Shown: positions 58,762 through 64,000 of the stretch, one piece after another | Position numbering within the stretch: position 1 is the first letter of the stretch | Layout: each line of letters begins with the position of its first letter | Assembly: GCF_039533965.1 (NCBI RefSeq) | Contig: NZ_BAAAUN010000001.1 | Location: 3,756,950-3,820,949 of the forward strand | Length of the DNA: 64,000 bases | Source of the DNA: Microbacterium luteolum | Lineage (GTDB): Bacteria; Actinomycetota; Actinomycetes; Actinomycetales; Microbacteriaceae | Reading direction: 5' to 3' | Notes under the pieces: generated by a model | The model's database searches: none | Told to the model about the DNA's origin: nothing | What the model saw: the letters and a program-made list of their open reading frames with translations, nothing else | Position numbers and translations under genes: made by a program

Positions 58762-60948
58762 TTAGTCCTGCCCGCGCCGCCACAGCTTCGAGGGCCACCA
58801 GATGGCCTTCCCGATGTCGTACGCGAGGGCGGGCACCAGCAGCGAGCGGACCACGAAGGTGTCGAGCAGCACGCCGAACGCGACGATGAACGCGAGCTGT
58901 ACGAGGAACAGGATCGGGATCACCGAGAGAGCGGCGAACGTCGCGGCGAGCACGAGGCCGGCCGAGGTGATCACTCCGCCGGTGATCGAGAGCCCGCGCA
59001 GGACGCCCTCGCGGGTGCCGTGCGCCTGCGACTCCTCCCGCACGCGGGTCATCAGGAAGATGTTGTAGTCGATGCCCAGGGCGACCAGGAACACGAAGCC
59101 GAAGAGCGGGACGGCGGGGTCGGCTCCGGGGAACTGGAAGATCCCGTTGAACACGAGCGCGGAGACGCCCATCGCCGTGCCGAACGAGAGCACGGTCGTG
59201 AGGATCAGCAGCACCGGTGCGAGGATCGACCGCAGCAGCAGCATCAGGATGAACATGATCACCACGAGGATGACGGGGATGATGAGGTTCCGGTCGTGGA
59301 TCGACGCGTCGTTCGTGTCGATCGAGGTCGCCGTCACACCGCCCACGAGCGCATCGAGATCGTTCAGCTCGGACCGCAGCTCGCGCACCGTGGCTGCCGC
59401 GGCGTCGGAGTCCGCGGCATCCGTCAGCGTCGCCTGCAGCAGGACGTCCCCGTCGACGGTCGTCGGTTCGGGCGCCGGGGTGCCCGGAGGGCCGACGGCG
59501 GTCAGCCCGTCCTCGGTCACGGTCGCCGTGCCGCTGGGGGAGTCCGCCGCAGTGACCGCCACTCCGTCGATGCCGTCGCTCGCGAGCAGCACGTCGGCGG
59601 CATCCTGCAGCCTGTCCGCGGCGACGACGACGTAGGCCGGGCTGCCGGAGCCGCCGGGGAAGTGCTCGCCCAGGGCGGCCTGACCGTCGCGGGCTTCGGA
59701 TGCCCCGAGCACCAGGTCGGACTGGGGGATGCCGGTGGCGTCGAGCTGGGTGACGCCGGCCGCCCCGACGAGGAGCACGGCGGTCGTGACGATCCAGATC
59801 ACGCGGGGGCGCCGTTTGATCAGGCCCGCCAGGCGCGCCCACAGCCCCGTCGTGCGCATGCCGTGCTCCGCCTCGACGACCTCGGGCTCGAACTTCGGGC
59901 GACGCGGCCAGAAGACCGCGCGTCCGCAGAGCAGCAGCAGCGCCGGCAGCAGGGTGAGAGCGGCGAGCATCGCGAAGACGATGCCGATGGCGGCGACGGG
60001 TCCGAGCGTGCTGTTCGACTTCAGATCGCTGAGCAGCAGGCACAGCAGGCCGGCGATCACCGTGCCGCCCGAGGCCACGATCGGCTCGAAGGAGCCCTTC
60101 CAGGCGGCGGTGACGGCGGCGCCCTTGTCCTGGACGACACGGAGCTCCTCGCGGAATCGCGCGACGAAGAGCAGGGCGTAGTCGGTCGCCGCGCCGATCA
60201 CCAGGATGAAGAGGATGCCCTGGGTCTGACCGCTGAGCAGCAGGATCTCGAACTTCGCGAGCCACCACACCACGAGCAGCGCGACGCAGAGCGCGAAGAG
60301 GCTCGTCGACAGCACGACCAGTGGCAGCAGGAGTGACCGGTACACGAGCACGAGGATCACCAGCACGGCGAGGAGCGCGACGCCCAGGAGGAGTCCGTCG
60401 ATCCCGGAGAAGCCCGCCACGAGGTCGGCGCTGAAGCCGGCGGGTCCGGTGATGTAGACCGTGATGCCGTCGGGCACGGCGGCGCGGAGCTCCTCGCCCA
60501 GCGCGGCGGTGGCGTCCGCGAGTTCCGCGTCGCTCTGGATCGGGATGAACGCCTGCACGGCGAGCCCGTCGTCGGAGGGGAGGGCGGGCGAGACCTCGTC
60601 ACCGATCCCCTCGACGGAGGGCGCGTCGGCGACGGCATCCGAGATCGCGTCGAGCTCCGTCGGGGTGAGCTCCTCCTCGGAGGTGAACACGGCGATGGCG
60701 GGGATGGAATCGCTGTCGTTGAACTCGCCGAGCAGCTTCTGCACCTGGGTCGCGTCCGCCGACTCGGGGAGGTAGGTCGTCTGGTCGTTCGACGACACCT
60801 CGTCGACCTTGCCGAACAGCGGTCCGCCGAGAGACGCGCCGACGAGCCACACGAGGATCAGCGCCACCGGGATGAAGACGCGCACCCAGGAGTGGTGTCG
60901 TGAGCGCTCTCGGGTCGGCGAAGCGGGGGCGTGATCGGGGCGGGACAT
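58762..60948 (-). CDS. MMPL-family transporter in the carotenoid operon
   Basis: 728 residues with 12 TM helices in the RND/MMPL order: TM1 (VFIPVALILVWLVGASLGG), a large outside loop, TM2-6, then the second half repeated. The segment DYALLFVARFREEL and its repeat DYNIFLMTRVREES are the conserved MMPL pore marks. It begins MSRPDHAPASPTRERS with AAAGG upstream. It is the last gene of the crt operon, as in corynebacteria where a related MMPL gene is part of the cluster. A role in moving carotenoid or lipid is inferred. Confidence 0.92.
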   Translation of the reverse strand: MSRPDHAPASPTRERSRHHSWVRVFIPVALILVWLVGASLGGPLFGKVDEVSSNDQTTYLPESADATQVQKLLGEFNDSDSIPAIAVFTSEEELTPTELDAISDAVADAPSVEGIGDEVSPALPSDDGLAVQAFIPIQSDAELADATAALGEELRAAVPDGITVYITGPAGFSADLVAGFSGIDGLLLGVALLAVLVILVLVYRSLLLPLVVLSTSLFALCVALLVVWWLAKFEILLLSGQTQGILFILVIGAATDYALLFVARFREELRVVQDKGAAVTAAWKGSFEPIVASGGTVIAGLLCLLLSDLKSNSTLGPVAAIGIVFAMLAALTLLPALLLLCGRAVFWPRRPKFEPEVVEAEHGMRTTGLWARLAGLIKRRPRVIWIVTTAVLLVGAAGVTQLDATGIPQSDLVLGASEARDGQAALGEHFPGGSGSPAYVVVAADRLQDAADVLLASDGIDGVAVTAADSPSGTATVTEDGLTAVGPPGTPAPEPTTVDGDVLLQATLTDAADSDAAAATVRELRSELNDLDALVGGVTATSIDTNDASIHDRNLIIPVILVVIMFILMLLLRSILAPVLLILTTVLSFGTAMGVSALVFNGIFQFPGADPAVPLFGFVFLVALGIDYNIFLMTRVREESQAHGTREGVLRGLSITGGVITSAGLVLAATFAALSVIPILFLVQLAFIVAFGVLLDTFVVRSLLVPALAYDIGKAIWWPSKLWRRGQD

Positions 60949-60980
60949 TGGGGGCCTTTCGGAGGGCTGCGGTTCGGGAA

Positions 60981-61874
60981 TCAGGAGACCCACGCGAGGA
61001 TGAGGATCATCGTCGCGAGGAAGCCGGAGAAGTAGTTCAGGGCGATGAATCGCCGCCACGCGCGGTTCGTGGTCGCGGACGTGTCGTCCGTGACGTTCCA
61101 CCAGGGCGCCGCGTTCACGACGTACGGCAGCGCGAGGAGAGCGGCCAGTGGCCCCGGCCACGGGGTCAGGAGCATCGCGGCGCCGGCGACGATCCACAAG
61201 ACGAGCGACAGCCGCACCGTCGCCCGCGCTCCGATGACGGTCGCGATCGACGAGATCCCCGCGTCGCGGTCGGGCCCGATGTCCTGCACGGCGCCGAACG
61301 CGTGCGCGGCCATTCCCCACAGGAAGAACGCGGTGAGGGTGAGGACGGCGCCAGGCGTGACCCCCGCGCCGGCGAGAGCGAGCCCGACGATCGCCGGGCT
61401 GACGAAGTGCGTGCTCGAGGTCACGGAATCGAGGAACGGCCGTTCCTTGAACCGCAGCACGGGTGCGGAGTACGCGATCACGGCGAAGACGCTGACGGCC
61501 AGCCAGATCCACGAGGCCGGACCGCCGACCGCCACGAGGTAGGCGAGGAAGGGAAGGTTGGTCAGGGCGGCGGCCCACAGCGTCGCACGATGGATGCGAG
61601 GCGCGAGCAGCGCGCCCTCGATGCCGCCCTTGCGCGGGTTGGCCAGGTCGGAGGCGTAGTCGAAGACGTCGTTGATCCCGTACATCGCGAGGTTGTAGGG
61701 GATGAGGAAGTACAGCGTGCCGATCACCAGCGTGAGGTCGACCTCACGGGTGCTGAGCAGATACGCCGCCGCGAAGGGGAACGCGGTGTTGATCCAGCTG
61801 ATCGGGCGCGACGAGAGGACGATCTGCGCGATGTCGTGTCCGATGCCACGGGTAGGCGATGCGGCGGCGCTCAT
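60981..61874 (-). CDS. crtEb: UbiA-type prenyltransferase, lycopene elongase
   Basis: 297 residues, eight or nine TM helices. The prenyl diphosphate sites are visible: NDVFDYASD (NDxxD-type) and QDIGPDRDAG (second Asp-rich motif). In C50 carotenoid producers this enzyme adds C5 units to lycopene. The ATG at 61874 overlaps the crtYf stop by 4 bp. The identity rests on its place after crtYe/crtYf. Confidence 0.9.
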   Translation of the reverse strand: MSAAASPTRGIGHDIAQIVLSSRPISWINTAFPFAAAYLLSTREVDLTLVIGTLYFLIPYNLAMYGINDVFDYASDLANPRKGGIEGALLAPRIHRATLWAAALTNLPFLAYLVAVGGPASWIWLAVSVFAVIAYSAPVLRFKERPFLDSVTSSTHFVSPAIVGLALAGAGVTPGAVLTLTAFFLWGMAAHAFGAVQDIGPDRDAGISSIATVIGARATVRLSLVLWIVAGAAMLLTPWPGPLAALLALPYVVNAAPWWNVTDDTSATTNRAWRRFIALNYFSGFLATMILILAWVS

Positions 61875-62218
61875 GCCCGTTCCTCTCCGTCGCCCTCGCC
61901 GGGGTGGGCGCGTGCACGCCGGCGGGCGCGAAGCGCAGTCCACAGCGGCGGGAGGAGCAGGGCGCCGGCGAGGGGGTAGGCGAAGTCCTCGATGGGTGCG
62001 AGGCCGATGTGCAGGCCGAGCAGATGTGCGGGCGAGTAGTGGAACAGGCCTGTCGCGATCATCACGGTGTCGAACACGGCCGTCAGGAGGAAGAGTGCGA
62101 GGATCGTCAACCCGACGGCGACGGGGCGAGGGCCGCGCCGGCGGGACGCGACCGTCAGGGCGATGCCGCAGACGGCGGCGGCGGCGAGGAAGCACGCGGC
62201 GAGCTGGAGATAGGTCAC
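61871..62218 (-). CDS. crtYf: C50 carotenoid cyclase subunit
   Basis: 115 residues with three TM helices (YLQLAACFLAAAAVCGIALT, LTILALFLLTAVFDTVMIAT). The conserved PIEDFAYPLAGALLLPPLW near the C-terminus marks the lycopene-cyclase-domain family. The GTG at 62218 overlaps the crtYe stop by 4 bp. Together with CrtYe it forms a heterodimeric cyclase. Confidence 0.9.
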   Translation of the reverse strand: MTYLQLAACFLAAAAVCGIALTVASRRRGPRPVAVGLTILALFLLTAVFDTVMIATGLFHYSPAHLLGLHIGLAPIEDFAYPLAGALLLPPLWTALRARRRARAHPGEGDGEERA

Positions 62219-62562
62219 GGTCGTCTCTCCTGCGCCTGGCGTCGCGGACGACGATGCGTGAGCACGCGGACGGCCCCGGTGTACAGGATCATCGTGCACA
62301 GGACGAGGAAGAGGAGGAAGACGGGCTCCTCGATCGGGAGCTCCGGTGCCAGCACGATCCCGGTCGCGATGGCTGCCTCGCCGCGGAAGAAGATCCCTCC
62401 GGCGATGCCGGCGACGTCCCAGGCCAGGAAGAACACGAAGCCGACGACGGTCACGATCGCGGCCGACAGCGCGTCGCGCCAGAAGAAGAGCCGGAACCGC
62501 CGGTCCAGCAGCAGCAGGCATCCCGAGAACAGGATCAGCGCGCCCAGGTAGAGCGCACCCAT
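62215..62562 (-). CDS. crtYe: C50 carotenoid cyclase subunit
   Basis: 115 residues, three TM helices (LYLGALILFSGCLLLLDRRF, SAAIVTVVGFVFFLAWDVAG). PELPIEEPVFLLFLVLCTM is the matching cyclase motif. The start overlaps the crtI stop. CrtYe and CrtYf are separate half-size subunits, as in decaprenoxanthin and sarcinaxanthin clusters. The cyclisation type (beta, gamma or epsilon) is not readable. Confidence 0.9.
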   Translation of the reverse strand: MGALYLGALILFSGCLLLLDRRFRLFFWRDALSAAIVTVVGFVFFLAWDVAGIAGGIFFRGEAAIATGIVLAPELPIEEPVFLLFLVLCTMILYTGAVRVLTHRRPRRQAQERRP

Positions 62563-64000
62563 CAGCCGGACTCCCCGCGCACGGGCTCCCGCACGGGTTC
62601 GCGGAGCGGGCCGGCGGTGTGATCGCCGCGCACGCGCTTCAACACGATCTCGGCGCTGATGAGGCACATGGGAACGCCCACGCCCGGTGCGGTGGTTCCG
62701 CCGGCGTAGTAGAGGCCCCGCACACGGCGCGAGGCGTTCTGCGCGCGGAACATCGCGCTCTGGCTGAGGATGTGCGCCGGTCCCAGCATCCCTCCCCGCC
62801 AGGAGTTGTAGTCGTCCCGGAAGTCGGCGGGCCCGACGGTCTCGCGGACGACGATGCGATCGCGGAGATCGGGCACGTCCGCCCACGTCGAGATGAGATC
62901 GATCGCGGCATCCGCCGCGCGCTCGACCTGCGGGGACCCGGCGCCGTCGGAGCCCCCGTGACCGAGGTCGACATCTGCGGGGACGGGGACCAGCACGAAG
63001 AGGTTCTCGTGGCCGGGTGGGGCGACGTCGGGGTCGGTCGCACTCGGACGGCAGACGTAGGTCGACGCGGGCGAGGGGACCGAAGGGGCATCGCCGAAGA
63101 TCGCGTCGAAGTTCGCGTCCCAGTCGTCGGTGAAGAAGAGGGAGTGGTGCGGCAGCTCGGGCAGAGCGCCCCGGATGCCGAGCATCACGAGCACGCCGCC
63201 CGGACCGCTGGTACGGCGCTCCCACCAGGACTCAGGGTAGGACTGCAACGCCTCCGGGAGCAGCGTCGTCTCGGTGTGGTGCAGGTCCGCCGCCGAGACG
63301 ACGATGTCCGCGCTCTCGATGTGGGCAGCGCCGCCCTCGTCAGTCCATGTCACGCCGGACACGGCCGGGCCGTCCGGCCCCTCCTGCGTGCGGATGCCGG
63401 TGACCTCGGCGCCCGTGATGACGCGGACGCCGGCGTCGCGGGCGAGCTCGCCGATGCGCTCGACCACGCGCCAGAATCCGCCCTGCGGGTAGCTCACGCC
63501 CTGATCGAGATCGAGTGCGCTCATCAGGTGATACATCGCGGGGGCGCTGCGCGGGTCGGTGCCGAGGAACACCGCCGGATACCCGAGGATCTGACGGATG
63601 ACCGGGTGGCGGAAGCGGCGGGCGGCGAAGGCCTGCAACCGCGTGCCCAGCAGCGAGAACAGGCGGGGGAGTGCGCGCAGAACCTCGGGGGCCGTCAGGG
63701 TGCGGAGCCGCGTGAACGGGTTGTACAGGAAGTACTTCTCGGCCATCGTGCTCGCGTCGTGCGCGGAGTCGAGGTAGGCGTCGAGAGCGGGCGCGGAACC
63801 CGGCTCCAGGGATTCGAAGAGCCGGGAGACGGCCGCGCGCCCTGAGGGGACGGTGACGGGTTCTGCCGCGACGTCGGGTGCGCGGAACACGCGATACCCC
63901 GGATCGAGGAGGGTGAGATCCAGCTGCGCCTCGGTCGTCGTGCCCATCATCGCGAAGAAGTGATCGAACACCTCCGGCATGAGGTACCAGGACGGACCGG
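62562..64000 (-). CDS. crtI: Phytoene desaturase, partial
   Basis: The window holds about 479 C-terminal residues; the N-terminal FAD fold lies outside. The frame reads through the edge (GPSWYLMPEVFDHFFAMMG), and the C-terminal FAD motif RVRGLYYAGGTTAPGVGVPM is present, followed by a short tail with a repeated REPVREPVRG. It introduces double bases along phytoene to give lycopene. It is upstream of crtYe in an operon of five overlapping or close genes. Confidence 0.94.
   Translation of the reverse strand, partial: GPSWYLMPEVFDHFFAMMGTTTEAQLDLTLLDPGYRVFRAPDVAAEPVTVPSGRAAVSRLFESLEPGSAPALDAYLDSAHDASTMAEKYFLYNPFTRLRTLTAPEVLRALPRLFSLLGTRLQAFAARRFRHPVIRQILGYPAVFLGTDPRSAPAMYHLMSALDLDQGVSYPQGGFWRVVERIGELARDAGVRVITGAEVTGIRTQEGPDGPAVSGVTWTDEGGAAHIESADIVVSAADLHHTETTLLPEALQSYPESWWERRTSGPGGVLVMLGIRGALPELPHHSLFFTDDWDANFDAIFGDAPSVPSPASTYVCRPSATDPDVAPPGHENLFVLVPVPADVDLGHGGSDGAGSPQVERAADAAIDLISTWADVPDLRDRIVVRETVGPADFRDDYNSWRGGMLGPAHILSQSAMFRAQNASRRVRGLYYAGGTTAPGVGVPMCLISAEIVLKRVRGDHTAGPLREPVREPVRGESG

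Noticed and set aside
58738..60336. A 532-codon + strand frame opposite the MMPL gene
   Set aside because: Antisense low-complexity reading; the MMPL frame has clear TM and family motifs.

Overview
The window is about 64 kb of high-GC chromosome from an actinobacterium, most likely Microbacteriaceae and probably Microbacterium. The signs are strong G/C third-position bias, many leaderless or GTG-start genes, an ispD-ispF fusion, an orphan CIRCE-controlled groEL, the actinobacterial families DUF4032, DUF3027 and DUF3263, WXG100, and a C50-type carotenoid operon (crtI-crtYe-crtYf-crtEb plus an MMPL exporter). Genus is inferred from gene content, not proven.

Layout. 1-7614 is core: the end of ispDF, cysS, rlmB, a Rossmann-fold reductase, DUF4032, an MsiK-like sugar ABC ATPase and a DsbA-fold membrane protein that has lost its active-site cysteines. 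7655-23966 is a 16.3-kb integrative element in a tRNA-Thr(TGT) gene, bounded by an exact 40-bp direct repeat of the 5' half of the tRNA. It carries a tyrosine integrase, two excisionase-like HTH proteins, two divergent repressor switches (about 16.0 and 21.1 kb), a replication-initiator-like gene, one structural phage gene (a tail tape measure protein) with no capsid, portal or terminase, a HEPN/Abi-like gene beside attR and an unknown two-TM cluster beside attL. It also holds four copies of a hairpin motif with covarying stems.

24.0-29.1 kb is a second accessory stretch of small membrane or coiled-coil proteins, mostly leaderless. It ends in two pairs of direct repeats, a tRNA 3'-half-like remnant and a strong terminator, and looks like an old island with no integrase of its own. 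29.2-34.3 kb is a surface module: two Tat-type secreted proteins, a thioester/VaFE adhesin with an LAxTG-like sorting signal, and an ECF sigma factor fused to a zinc-finger, membrane and extracellular domain.

34.3-64 kb is mostly core or common accessory: aldo/keto reductase; an ABC exporter with a NarL-type two-component system; YjbR, SRAP and YdcZ proteins; nitroreductase and msrB; DUF2332, DUF3263 and a LytR_C protein; groEL with two CIRCE-type operators; WXG100; an OmpR-type two-component system; a CPBP protease; an XPB helicase and partner; cold-shock protein and DUF3027; serC; a DtxR-family regulator with a likely self-operator; an M23 peptidase behind a long structured leader; a candidate small RNA; an HNH nuclease; tRNA-Arg(CCT); and the carotenoid operon, cut by the window edge inside crtI.
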